From NCBI GenBank assembly GCA_008360975.2, contig CM039193.1, forward strand, positions 8,298,501 to 8,362,500: DNA of 64,000 nt, written 5' to 3'. Shown here piece after piece: positions 43,201 to 50,500 of this stretch. Position 1 is the stretch's first letter. The number at the start of each line of letters is the position of its first letter. This stretch comes from Lichenostomus cassidix (lineage: Eukaryota > Chordata > Aves > Passeriformes > Meliphagidae). The translations under genes were made by a program, and so were the position numbers. The notes beneath the pieces were generated by a model. It saw only the letters and a program-made list of their open reading frames with translations. It ran no database searches and was not told where the DNA came from.

Positions 43201-43892
43201 GTATTTTAGACTAAAGATTCAGTTCTGTTACCTGAAAACTTTCTTGCATTTTATATAACTTTAGACAAGCTAGATTTAAAAATTTTATTGTGTGGAAGAA
43301 TCTTTTTTCCTCTCTGATACTGAAAGTTCTTTTGTACAGATTTACCTGTCCTGGATATTTAGGTGACATATTGGATACCAGACATTCAAATTCTTTCATT
43401 CTTACAGGCCTTAAGTATGCACTGACTGTCTTTTTTCCAGTTATTCAGAAGGTTATTGTTATTAAGAAGGTTATTGAAGAAAATACCACTCATGAATACT
43501 CTGATCCACCATTAGTAAAGGTAATTTTGGTGAACTGCTCCATCAGACTTTGAAAAGTCCAGTTGTTAAGCAAACTTCAGCTGACCTCAGTTCACCTCAG
43601 TTAAATAGAAGTCTTCAGAAATACAATAAAAATGTGCATTGCTGTTATCTTGAAGGCAACAATTCAGAAGTCAGAAGGTTATACTCTTGAAAGAAAAAAT
43701 CTCACATCTGACAGATACTTCCATGTTATTGTTTGAGGGAATAAGAGTGATTTTTTCTTACTTTTTCCACTTCACACCGATGAAGATCTCCTCAGTGCTG
43801 AAGAAGATGAGGAAGTTTTGACTCTTTTGTATCATCCATGTCTGAACTGTTACTTTGACCCAAAATCTGGGGAATACTACAAATTGGCATAG
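1074..43892 (+). CDS. CFAP20DC: CFAP20DC (C3orf67), 3' part of a split gene, 11 exons in this window
   Basis: CFAP20DC carries an N-terminal domain related to CFAP20, a protein of cilia and flagella axonemes. Its own role is poorly known. Recognition rests on the exon at 1074, which encodes the CFAP20-domain segment from [11 protein letters not shown] to [13 protein letters not shown], and on the next exon, with its [13 protein letters not shown] motif. The exons are 1074-1230, 4334-4462, 9855-9991, 11129-11303, 11815-11961, 15284-15615, 17360-17770, 21878-22084, 27396-27457, 38368-38459 and 43786-43892. All junctions are GT-AG and the phases agree, giving 652 codons including the TAG stop at 43890-43892. 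After the first 52 codons the protein is Ser/Lys/Glu-rich and probably disordered, with a folded-looking C-terminal motif ([16 protein letters not shown]). The 5' exons are outside the window. In human the neighbours are FHIT upstream and FAM3D downstream. The name is from memory of the family, not a search. Confidence 0.88.
1231..4333 (+). other. CFAP20DC: CFAP20DC intron with CR1 fragment
   Basis: AT-rich intron of about 3.1 kb. It contains a minus-oriented CR1 fragment at 2504-2876. The rest shows no open frame or repeat I recognise. Confidence 0.8.
2504..2876 (-). mobile_element. CR1 LINE, 5'-truncated fragment
   Basis: Read on the minus strand this is a 3' end of a CR1 retrotransposon. 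The plus strand begins with the short tail motif (attcatagaatcatgg), then ttgtttaggttggaaaagacc and ccaactgttaacccagcactgccaagg, which are standard 3' CR1 sequence. It continues to the ctccaggctgaacaacccgag block. Small gaps and substitutions have destroyed any coding capacity. It is an old insertion, in the antisense direction to CFAP20DC. Confidence 0.9.
4334..4462 (+). CDS. CFAP20DC: CFAP20DC exon B
   Basis: It has an acceptor ttctag at 4333 and a donor ACAG/gtattc after 4462. The 129 bases join in phase 1 on both sides, so skipping would keep the frame. The peptide carries [20 protein letters not shown], which matches my recollection of the segment that follows the CFAP20 domain in C3orf67. 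It marks the start of the linker region. Confidence 0.9.
4463..9854 (+). other. CFAP20DC: CFAP20DC intron
   Basis: AT-rich intron of about 5.4 kb. It holds a short perfect hairpin at 6579-6603, an A-tract near 6891 and a 149-codon open frame at 7504-7953 that I regard as chance. No transposon was recognised. Confidence 0.75.
6579..6603. repeat. Perfect inverted repeat, 11-bp arms, 3-base loop
   Basis: The left arm TTTCACAGAAC (6579-6589) and right arm GTTCTGTGAAA (6593-6603) are exact reverse complements around CAT. It resembles a steroid-receptor palindrome, but the half-sites are two bases too close to fit the AGAACAnnnTGTTCT consensus. Confidence 0.85.
9855..9991 (+). CDS. CFAP20DC: CFAP20DC exon C
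   Basis: It follows acceptor cttaacttag at 9854 and ends at GGAAAG/gtaaaa. The 137 bases enter in phase 1 and leave in phase 0, giving a peptide that starts [10 protein letters not shown] and ends NTKVSGK. The NRG and VSGK pieces fit the family as I remember it. A second possible donor (AAAG/gtatct after 9979) lies 12 bases upstream in the same phase, so a four-residue shorter form is possible. The segment is basic and Ser/Pro-containing, with no domain. Confidence 0.85.
9992..11128 (+). other. CFAP20DC: CFAP20DC intron
   Basis: Intron of about 1.1 kb. The part from 10,050 to 10,430 is locally less AT-rich than its surroundings, but I recognise neither an exon nor a repeat in it. A short TG run is near 10,530. 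Confidence 0.7.
11129..11303 (+). CDS. CFAP20DC: CFAP20DC exon D
   Basis: The acceptor is tctttcaag at 11128 and the donor is AATG/gtaaga, a strong site. It enters in phase 0, leaves in phase 1 and encodes 58 codons. The peptide is polar, with [11 protein letters not shown] near its start and the hydrophobic patch [15 protein letters not shown] in the middle. I see no known domain. The in-frame ATG at 11117 is upstream of the acceptor and is not taken as a start. Confidence 0.85.
11304..11814 (+). other. CFAP20DC: CFAP20DC intron (short)
   Basis: A 511-base intron. Open frames on both strands within it do not extend the flanking exon frames and are taken as chance. Confidence 0.75.
11815..11961 (+). 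CDS. CFAP20DC: CFAP20DC exon E
   Basis: The acceptor is gcattccag at 11814 and the donor is CAGTG/gtatgg. Its 147 bases start and end in phase 1, so skipping would keep the frame. The peptide contains [20 protein letters not shown] and ends [10 protein letters not shown]. The RRLS stretch is a typical basophilic kinase target pattern. Only this reading frame is both open and joins its neighbours. Confidence 0.85.
11962..15283 (+). other. CFAP20DC: CFAP20DC intron
   Basis: AT-rich intron of about 3.3 kb. It has an 18-base near-palindrome at 13279-13296 (GCACTATT, AA, AATAGTGC). No transposon or exon was recognised. Confidence 0.75.
15284..15615 (+). CDS. CFAP20DC: CFAP20DC exon F: Ser-rich to acidic segment
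   Basis: The acceptor is gtatgtttcag at 15283 and the donor GAG/gtaggc. It enters in phase 1 and leaves in phase 0, completing 111 codons. The first half is polar ([15 protein letters not shown]). The middle is rich in Arg, Ser and Pro ([20 protein letters not shown]). The end is strongly acidic ([19 protein letters not shown]). This charge pattern is typical of a disordered linker. CpG is more frequent here than in the flanking introns, as expected of a conserved exon. Confidence 0.9.
15616..17359 (+). other. CFAP20DC: CFAP20DC intron
   Basis: AT-rich intron of about 1.7 kb. Nothing beyond chance open frames was seen. Confidence 0.75.
17360..17770 (+). CDS. CFAP20DC: CFAP20DC exon G: largest exon, basic Ser/Lys-rich
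   Basis: The acceptor is taaatttag at 17359 and the donor ACTTGT/gtaagt, a consensus donor. The 411 bases are phase 0 on both sides, 137 codons. The frame opens with [20 protein letters not shown], continuing the acidic end of the previous exon, then turns basic with Lys, Ser and Glu ([20 protein letters not shown] in the middle). There is no predicted fold. The ATG at 17462 is in frame but internal. Confidence 0.9.
20739..21115. other. Unidentified block, open on both strands
   Basis: This stretch has a 97-codon frame on the plus strand and a 107-codon frame on the minus strand, and is richer in GC and CpG than the intron around it. Neither product is recognised. It may be a degraded transposon, a decayed retrocopy or a conserved non-coding element. 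There is no clear poly-A tail or terminal repeat. Confidence 0.3.
21597..21671 (+). CDS. CFAP20DC: Possible minor CFAP20DC exon (75 nt)
   Basis: It has a strong pyrimidine tract and acceptor (ctgtttttaattgcag at 21596) and a donor CCT/gtaatt. Its 25 codons are phase 0 on both sides and so fit between exons G and H. The peptide (it begins [12 protein letters not shown] and becomes hydrophobic) does not resemble the polar neighbours, which argues against it. It may be a cryptic or rarely used exon. Confidence 0.18.
21878..22084 (+). CDS. CFAP20DC: CFAP20DC exon H
   Basis: The acceptor is attttatttcacag at 21877 and the donor CCACCA/gtaagt. It is 207 bases, phase 0 on both sides, 69 codons; the other two plus-strand frames are closed early. 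It begins [10 protein letters not shown], then [20 protein letters not shown], which looks like a short amphipathic helix, and ends with a polar Ser/Thr segment and SCLPP. Confidence 0.88.
23703..24392 (-). mobile_element. CR1 LINE fragment, about 690 bp
   Basis: Read on the minus strand this is a longer CR1 3' portion. The plus strand starts with atcatagaattatagaatgg, then gggacctttaaaggtcatctaatcc and caacctggccttgaacacttgcagggatgg. It runs on through the ccagagccttctcttctccatgctgaa and gctgggcacaggaccccaggtg blocks, which belong to the 3' part of the reverse-transcriptase frame and its untranslated tail. The frame is broken. A different subfamily from the 2.5 kb copy is likely, because the tail-proximal sequence differs. 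Confidence 0.92.
25737..25982 (+). CDS. CFAP20DC: Candidate CFAP20DC exon (246 nt)
   Basis: A strong acceptor (gccttcctttattctag at 25736) is followed by 82 open codons in phase 0, the phase left by exon H, up to a possible donor GTAGTG/gtataa. It would join exon I, also phase 0. The peptide includes [20 protein letters not shown] and [12 protein letters not shown], which resemble the polar style of the rest. Another possible donor is at 25,976 (CTT/gtagtg). I do not recall this segment from other CFAP20DC proteins, so it may be lineage-specific, alternative, or a chance frame. Confidence 0.45.
27396..27457 (+). CDS. CFAP20DC: CFAP20DC exon I (62 nt)
   Basis: It lies between acceptor gttttccatag at 27395 and donor CTACG/gtaaga. 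It enters in phase 0 and leaves in phase 2, encoding [20 protein letters not shown] plus a split arginine codon. The exon is short, but both splice sites are good and its exit phase matches the next exon 10.9 kb away. Confidence 0.75.
27458..38367 (+). other. CFAP20DC: CFAP20DC intron, 10.9 kb
   Basis: Largest intron in the window. It is AT-rich, with a GTTT microsatellite at 32,357-32,384 and A-tracts near 30,840 and 36,473. Any exon here would need phase 2 on both sides; I checked the stretches near 35,752 and 37,760 and neither fits. No transposon was recognised. Confidence 0.7.
32357..32384. repeat. (GTTT)7 microsatellite
   Basis: Seven perfect GTTT units, flanked by T-rich imperfect repeats from about 32,330 to 32,420. 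It lies in the long intron and is probably polymorphic. Confidence 0.95.
38368..38459 (+). CDS. CFAP20DC: CFAP20DC exon J (92 nt)
   Basis: The acceptor is gtttgtatttttcag at 38367 and the donor GAAG/gtggac. It enters in phase 2, completing the split arginine, and leaves in phase 1. It encodes [20 protein letters not shown] and then a Ser/Thr/Glu-rich tail ending in STE. The hydrophobic and proline-rich start stands out in the otherwise polar region and may be a binding motif. Confidence 0.85.
39070..39205 (-). mobile_element. CR1 LINE, short 3' fragment
   Basis: On the plus strand it reads atcacagaatggtttgggctgaaagggacc, then tggacagggacacctccc and caaccaggctgctcaaagccc, the usual final part of CR1 in the minus orientation. 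Only the last 140 bases or so remain. Confidence 0.88.
42149..42166 (+). repeat. A18 homopolymer
   Basis: Eighteen adenines in a row, then gagg. No upstream retrocopy was recognised, so it is listed only as a simple repeat. Confidence 0.95.
43441..43520 (+). CDS. CFAP20DC: Possible alternative CFAP20DC exon with 18-bp internal duplication
   Basis: It has a strong acceptor (gactgtcttttttccag at 43440) and donor AAAG/gtaatt. One plus frame is open through it, entered from exon J in phase 1, giving a peptide that begins [15 protein letters not shown] and ends SDPPLVK. A second acceptor at 43,407 (cttacag) would add 11 codons in the same frame. It leaves in phase 0, whereas the terminal exon needs phase 1. 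If used, it would be read into the terminal exon in the wrong frame and stop within a dozen codons, unless another acceptor is used. It may be alternative or a decoy. Confidence 0.4.
43786..43892 (+). CDS. CFAP20DC: CFAP20DC terminal coding exon
   Basis: A long pyrimidine tract (43,751-43,770) precedes the acceptor gatgaag at 43785. Entered in phase 1 from exon J, it reads [15 protein letters not shown], then [20 protein letters not shown], then TAG at 43890-43892. The acidic run followed by Cys-x-x-x-Cys-Tyr-Phe-Asp-Pro and Gly-Glu-Tyr-Tyr looks like a conserved functional tail. The AG sits 15 bases beyond the end of the pyrimidine tract, so the acceptor is not ideal, and the exact start could differ by a few codons. 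Confidence 0.8.
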
Positions 43893-44255
43893 TCAGAACA
43901 TCAGAAGATACAATTTTGTATTCACAGTGTCTTCTAACATCTTGCAAAATCTGACTCAGCCATATAATTTATTATGTAACTTAAAACTTAAACAATAAGT
44001 TTTGTAACCAAATTAATATATGTGGCAAACAGTGTCTTTTGCTATTTTTATAGCTTTGTATTGTTGCAATGCAGTGGAAAATCACATAGCATAAAAGTTC
44101 CTTGTGTCTAAGACAGTTATTTGTTAGTCTAATTTATTTCCAATATTCACAGCTTACATATGAAAACAAATGAAGCTGAATTAAGAAAGTTGGTGGTGTT
44201 TATCTGTAAATTGTGGTTTTACTCAAATAAAAAAAGAAAAACATTGCTTGCTTAC
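43893..44255 (+). other. CFAP20DC: CFAP20DC 3' untranslated region
   Basis: AT-rich sequence after the stop. A canonical AATAAA is at 44226-44231, followed some 25 bases later by a GT-rich stretch (tgtgtgcttttaattggtgtg), which is the layout of a cleavage and polyadenylation site. The exact end is inferred. Confidence 0.6.
44226..44231 (+). terminator. CFAP20DC: Polyadenylation signal AATAAA
   Basis: Canonical hexamer 334 bases after the stop codon, with a downstream GT-rich element. It is the first AATAAA after the stop with such a context. Confidence 0.6.
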
Positions 44256-47200
44256 TGTGTGCTTTTAATTGGTGTGAAACACTGAGGGTTTCAGCTACTG
44301 TCAGCTTTACTGCTGTAAACACAGTGCTGAAGAGCTGTGAGGGATTGGTCCAACACTCAGAAACTGGAGCCTGGTTTCAGGTAAGGCAAGGAGGTGTGTA
44401 TGTCATTCACACAGCAAGCTGTGCTCAGAGAGCAGGTGGAACATGTTTGTATGAGTTTCTCCATTACACCTTGCAATAAAATAATGCAATTCATTTAACC
44501 CATCTGTATTGGGTTTCAGTGCAGTTTTCAGTGAGGGTCCTAAAGTTCCAACTTAGAATTTTAGATTAGCTGCCTCACTGTGCATTTTGGGTTTATGGTA
44601 TGTAAAATACCTCTACTGATCATGGAGAAAAGCTACAGATAATAAACAGATCATATGTAGCATTTGAAAATGAAAACATTATAGGAAACTAATCAAATAC
44701 TGTGCATGTATTTTATTTGTTTTATTTATTCATGGATTTATAACTGAGCATGGATACTGCATACTGTACTTTGCTCTAAATCCAGTTAATTAACCTGACC
44801 CTGATGTTTCTGGCTGTGACTTGGCTCCGAGCTGTGCCTGACATTCCCAGCCCCAGAGCAAGTTCAGTGCTGCTTGCCAAGAGCATCCCCCACCCAGCAG
44901 GACACTTGTCTAGAGGGTAAAGAAATCATTAAAGCATCAGCTGCTGGGTATGAGAGAAAAGATGTTGAGTAGGAGAGCATGGCATGAGAATCAAAGGAGT
45001 TGTGTTGTAATGGAGTTGGGTCAGTGCAACAGCTTTGGAGTCCACCAGCTCAGTACATAACATTTTCCTGGAGACAGCTAAAGGGAATGTGAAAGTCACA
45101 TGGCAAAATTGATCTATAGGCATTTCTGGTGATTCTTGTTCTAAGTTTCTACTAGATTATATCTAGTGCTATCCCACTGTAATTATTTTCAAGCTGACTA
45201 CTCAGTGAATTTTAAAGAATAATGTATTTGAATGTCATAAAGTGAGCTTAGTAAGCTCACTGCAAGTGATTTAAAATTATATGCCTGTAAATTATATGTA
45301 ATTGTAGATCCCAGTTAATGAATATCCTAGAATCAATTGAAAATGCAGTTGTTAATAGTGGCTTGGCAAAAGATCAGATTGTGTATTTGGCTCTGGGGCA
45401 GGTACAAACATATCATCACAAATTGATTCAAGGAAGAGTAGCACTGAAATCCACAGGAAGACAGATACTGCACCAAGAAAATTTACTTACCCTGCCTTAG
45501 CCAGAAAGATTTGTACCTGTTCTTGCTAATGCCATAATCAGTTTAAAAGTTCAGTGAAATCATAATTTTGACTTTCAAAAATCAGATGCTTGCTTGTACA
45601 TGCTAGTGCATATCTAACTTTAGCATCATTAGGGATCAGGACCACACTGCTTCTGTCTGTGGCAAGAGTATTTAAAACAGTTATTAATTTTCTTTTCATA
45701 TCCACGTCTCAGAGGAGAGGTTGGGTGTCTTAGGGCACCACTGTGAGTCCAGACTGGGTCTCTGGTGCATTTGAGATACCACTAAAAATGAGATGCTTTT
45801 TCCTCCCACTCTCTTGGGAGAAAAGAACCCAACTAAATCCTGGCTGCAGATTGGTGTCAGAGGGATTGTCTGCCAGCACCTGTCTGGGTGGATGTGCTTG
45901 TCCTGGCCTCACAGCAGGCAGTCACTAACCTGTCACGTACAGAAGTGCACCAGCAGGCATCCAAAGCCTGGGCAAAAGGGACTCCTTGGAGGCTCCACGC
46001 TCTTATCCCCACCTTTAATGAGATAAGGACTCAGGTGAGTAGAGACAGCAGGTTCAGGGTGAGTCTGTTGTTCCCAGCTCATAGTCAAGTACAAACACGA
46101 TCTGTTTGCTTGTCATTAGCACAGTAATATTTTATAGGTAAGCAGTTGTAACCTGCTCTTCAAAATCAGCAGTTTGGGATCCTTGCCCTTTGTGTTCTGG
46201 TTAGCAGCTTTATGTCTTCAGCATCCGTGGGGATTGATTGCTGTGGTGCTGTGAGCAACACCTCTGGCTTGAGCAGCACAAGAGGCTCACAAGGGCTCTG
46301 AGTTTTGCTCACAATGTTTTTCTTAATCATCATCCTGTGAACCTCGAACTGAAGCACTGCTGACACGCAGCAGGCTTTTTGTTGAGCCAGTTTGTCAAAG
46401 CCAGCAGTTATGGCAAGTGATGAGGAACACAGAGACTTGCTCTTAGCAGTCCTGTGCAATGTTTGAGCCCACAGGAATCACACAGTTCTCACTGGAGCTT
46501 ACTTTCCAACAGGTAAAAAGACCTGTGTTTGGGTAGAAAGTTTCAGGTTAATGAAACTGCAGGGATTTATTTCTACAAACCTAGCATCAGTTATGATTTT
46601 TGGAAACAGAACTTTTGAAATGCAGGAAATTTTAGTGAGGCTACATTAATGTTTCTTGGATCTGCATTAAAAATAGAGGAATTGAAGTTAGCTTGGTAGA
46701 GCTGCTGGAGTCAGCAGATCACAAGGCAATCAATTGGTCTCTCAGGCCTTTCTATGTTCCTTACACATGTGAGATGTGACTGACATCTCTGCTTTGTTTC
46801 CTCTTGCTAAAAAAACACAGTCAACCAGCTTTCAGATAATTCAGAAGGAAAAAGAAATCTTTAAAATACTTTTTACTGCTTTAAACCACAGCCCAGAGCA
46901 GCGTGTTTCTATGTTGCTGGAATGATTCTCCCCATTTCTTATTCTTTTTGTCTTAGTTCCATCTGCCAGGGTTTTCTCCAAAGTCCAGCCAAATTACAGG
47001 GTTCCATGTCTGTGGAGAGCAGCAGCACTGAGGTGCACTGACAGCTTGGTACCTTGATAACCCACATGGACTCCTCCAAGCAGCTCTAGGACTTCATAAC
47101 CCTGCAGTGCTGTACCCAAGTGTTGTCTGTACCTCTGAGCCTCATTATGCCAAACAAAGAACACACTCTGTCCTGAGGAGCTTACAGTAAGAAATCAATA

Positions 47201-50200
47201 TTGATTTTTCTCCTCTGCTGCCGTGGTTACTGGGTGAGAAAATATGAAAAGTCATGCTTTATTATTCACATATTCTTCAGCCATAAAGCATTCTGTTCAG
47301 AGGCACATCCTCTAAACACTGAGTCAAGTGGCAAGGATACACAGGCTGGAAAATCCTTGAAAGTAATTTTGCATAATGCATTTCATATTCAAATTGTTTT
47401 CCATGGTATTTCTTTTTTTCAGAAAAGGGCTTAATTTTTTTAAGCAATGGGCTACATGCAAAAGGAAAAGACAATCCAGTCATTCCTATGTGTTATTGCT
47501 GATAATCACTGCTTTTCTCATGGTTACTATAGAAACTTGGCAACCTTATCTGCCACCTTTTTTGGCACCTTGAAAAAAACTATTTAAATTGAGTTCCCTG
47601 ATAAACTAAAAGCTTGGCTTCACCATACCCATGGGAATATGCAAGTGTAACAACATTTGTCATGTCTTCTTATTTGGTGTTTAACTTGCTCATTAGCAGC
47701 TGTGCAGGCACTTCTGACTGTGATGTTTGGGGATCCTGCTGCAGGCACCAGTGCAAATGCAAAAGTCCTGGATGAAACCCAGGAACAGCCATGAGCTCCC
47801 AAGGGCTCTCAGGCAGCAGCCCAGGAAGCAAAGACCTGAGCAGGGTTTTGATCTCATCACACCACTCTAAAAGCAGTTCTGTTTCCAAGTTTGACAGTTT
47901 TCAAGTGGACAAATTATCTGTGGGCATTAAACTACATGGCAAGAATGATTATGAAGGTTCCTGTGGTAAATCAGTGGTGAATCAACAGTCTTGTGATGCT
48001 TTTAATCCCTTTCCAAGTTTGTGCCATCCAGTCTGCATGGCAGATGAGAGTGGATTCAGGCTGGGGATGCTGAGGAGCTGAGAGACTTTTTTGGAGGTGA
48101 GTACAAGGCCAATGCAAACACCAGGTGGCCCAGCTGAGCTCAGCTCCCCAGCAGTTTCACCTTTTTCTTGTTCTAAGGGCAACAGAATGATGTTTGTAAT
48201 AAAGGCTGTTGTTCTAGTTCTGTCAAAATGTGGCCCAGATAGGATGCTCTGCTCACACAGCCCCTGCACTGGTGTCCTTCAAGATCCCTGCACAGAAATC
48301 CCTCAGCACTGGAAGAGAAAGGAGATGTCAACACCTGAACAGCTGCTGTTGGCTCCTGGCCATCAGGCACGGTGGTCCAGCATGGGCTGCTGGGGGGCAG
48401 AACATTCTGCTAAAGCCAGAGCATTTGGTGATCCATCCCTGCAGCTGGGGCATCTTCAGCACATCTCAGGGTTTTAATTTGTTACCATGTTCTTTCACCA
48501 GGAGTTTTGAAGAACAGACAGGTTTGAAAGATACATGGTTACAAAACAGCAGAAGAAAAATGCTATCAAGAGCCATTAAATAGAAAGTAATTTTACTTTT
48601 GCAGTGTGGCTGGAGTGCTCCTGGGTACTGACACTGAGTCCTCATCCCACTCCTCACAGGTATTCTCCCCTGGCATTTCCAGAGAAGAGGTTCAGGCTAT
48701 ATTAATAGTGAGTCCTCTGCCCTGACCCACAGAGCCACGGTAAAATACTTTTCATAGAGAAACCCAGCTAGGATCCCAGTACAAACTGCTAGTGTACTTC
48801 AAAATATGTTTACATTACACTGCTTAGAGGGTTTTTCAATGAAAAAGTTTATTATTGGATGATTGTGCATTTTATCTGCATGGGAGACCAAAAAACCTGA
48901 GGTCACAGAAATTACTGACGTTGTTTTAGAGCACTGCATATTTATTAGGCCATCTGCTGCTGCAGCACTCAAGGCAGAAACCTTCATACAGGCAATCTAT
49001 TCACAGCTACTGTTTTACCACCTGATGTGCAAAATATCAAAGCTCTGGATGCATTTATTACTGCACTGAGTAATTTTCTAATGAATACACAAAGCTCAGG
49101 AAACATCCCATGCAAGAATTTCCTCTACATTAGGCCCAGTTTTCTCACTGGGGCTTGAGAGGAGGAATACCATTGTGTCAATGCTCTGAAATGTTAGTAG
49201 GGTAAAATTGAGTCATTCCAACTGTGTGCAGGGGCATGGGGCATGGGACATACCCATCACACTGCTGGGGTTGAGCAGAGGAGAACAGGGATGGACAGGG
49301 GCCATGTGGGAGAGTCTGGAAACCCACGAGGGGCTCCTGCCATCCTCAGCAAGCTGCTGCTCCTCTGCAGTGCCACACAGTCCCCAGTGCATCAAGGGTC
49401 CAGGGTGCCCAGTCCCAGTGCTGCCTTCTCTGGGGTGATACCAAAGGGGTCAGAGCTAAACACTGGCCTTGCTGTGAGACCCCAGATATGAGCCCATTGT
49501 GTCCTGGGCAGCAGTGACAGAGGTTATTCAGAGGGATGTGTTTCTTATGAGCAAGAGACCCTTCCCCTGTGCACACTTAGAGCAAGGCTGGGATTCTACA
49601 CTCAACCCAGTGCAAAACATGGAGAATCCTCCATCTCTGGGTGAAACAGCTTCATCCTGCCCGTGGTGTCTGCCATGGCAGCAGAGCTGGGGTGGTGAGG
49701 GCCTGGCAGCTCATGGTGCACTGATACAGCACAGTGCCCTGATCACTTGCTGAGCTTTACACCTCATCTAATATGATCTAGAAACCCTCCTGTGCCAATA
49801 GAAGGAAATGGCTGATCAGTCTGTAAGGTGCTCTGAGGACTTATCTTTCACTGATGTCTGAACATTCAGCCTGTGAGCAAACCAACCCATGGCAGATGCT
49901 GAGATAGCTGAGGTCAGCTCACATGGATCCATCCTCCCATCTCCTGCTGCCACGTCCCACCCCGAGCCACCTGAGAGCCATACACACCCACAGAGAAGGT
50001 ATTTAAGGTATTTACACCTTCCTCCAAGTTAAACAGGGGGCCTGATATTACTTTGTGCACTCATCACATTGAAGGTAATCGTGGGAACACTTTGCCACTG
50101 TTACAGGTTAATGAGGCACTGTTTAAATGGGAATGAGATATCTGCAGCCAAATTTACAGCTGGAGTTGTGGCACTAAATCCCAGTCAGAGTCCTGGTGCT

Positions 50201-50500
50201 GAGCCACAGCACTGCTGCTGCTGCTTGTGGCAGGGAGCTGCACCCAGCCCCGGTGTGGCTGGTGGCCCAGGGGAGCTGCTGCCCCAGCCCCACTGCCTGG
50301 GATGTGCTGCTCCCCTCCTCGGGCTCTGCTGGCTCACACCCCATCCATGTGCATCCCAGAGCCCAGAAAACCTTGGCCACAGACATTTGTAGGGCCCTGC
50401 CTGAAGAGCTGTGGTGCATGCAGAGCCACCCAGTGAAATAAGGATAAGGGTGTTAATTCATGAGTTTGCTGTCCCTTGCTGGTCCTCTGACACCTCCAGC
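44256..50500. other. Intergenic sequence, no gene recognised
   Basis: Composition rises in GC from left to right. Many short open frames occur on both strands (for example 47,791-48,081 and 48,091-48,477), as expected in GC-richer DNA with fewer stops, and none resembles a known protein or joins another by consistent splicing. A perfect palindrome is at 45,241-45,261. A good donor-like site (actcag/gtgagt) is near 46,034, but I could not pair it with an exon. Confidence 0.6.
45241..45261. repeat. 21-bp palindrome, 10-bp arms and 1-base centre
   Basis: AGTGAGCTTA and TAAGCTCACT are exact reverse complements around a single G. It is short, but perfect. Confidence 0.9.

Larger units (their letters stand above)
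38460..43785 (+). other. CFAP20DC: Last CFAP20DC intron with CR1 fragment and possible alternative exon
   Basis: About 5.3 kb. It holds a short CR1 fragment at 39,070-39,205, an 18-base A-tract at 42,149-42,166 and the candidate alternative exon at 43,441-43,520. The rest is AT-rich without recognisable features. Confidence 0.7.

Noticed and set aside
47791..48477. Two adjacent plus-strand open frames of 96 and 128 codons
   Set aside because: They are in GC-richer DNA where stops are rare, have overlapping frames on the other strand, and show no family features or consistent splice signals.
50069..50441. Cluster of overlapping Cys/Pro-rich frames on both strands
   Set aside because: Several frames are open at once, which shows stop-poor composition rather than coding.
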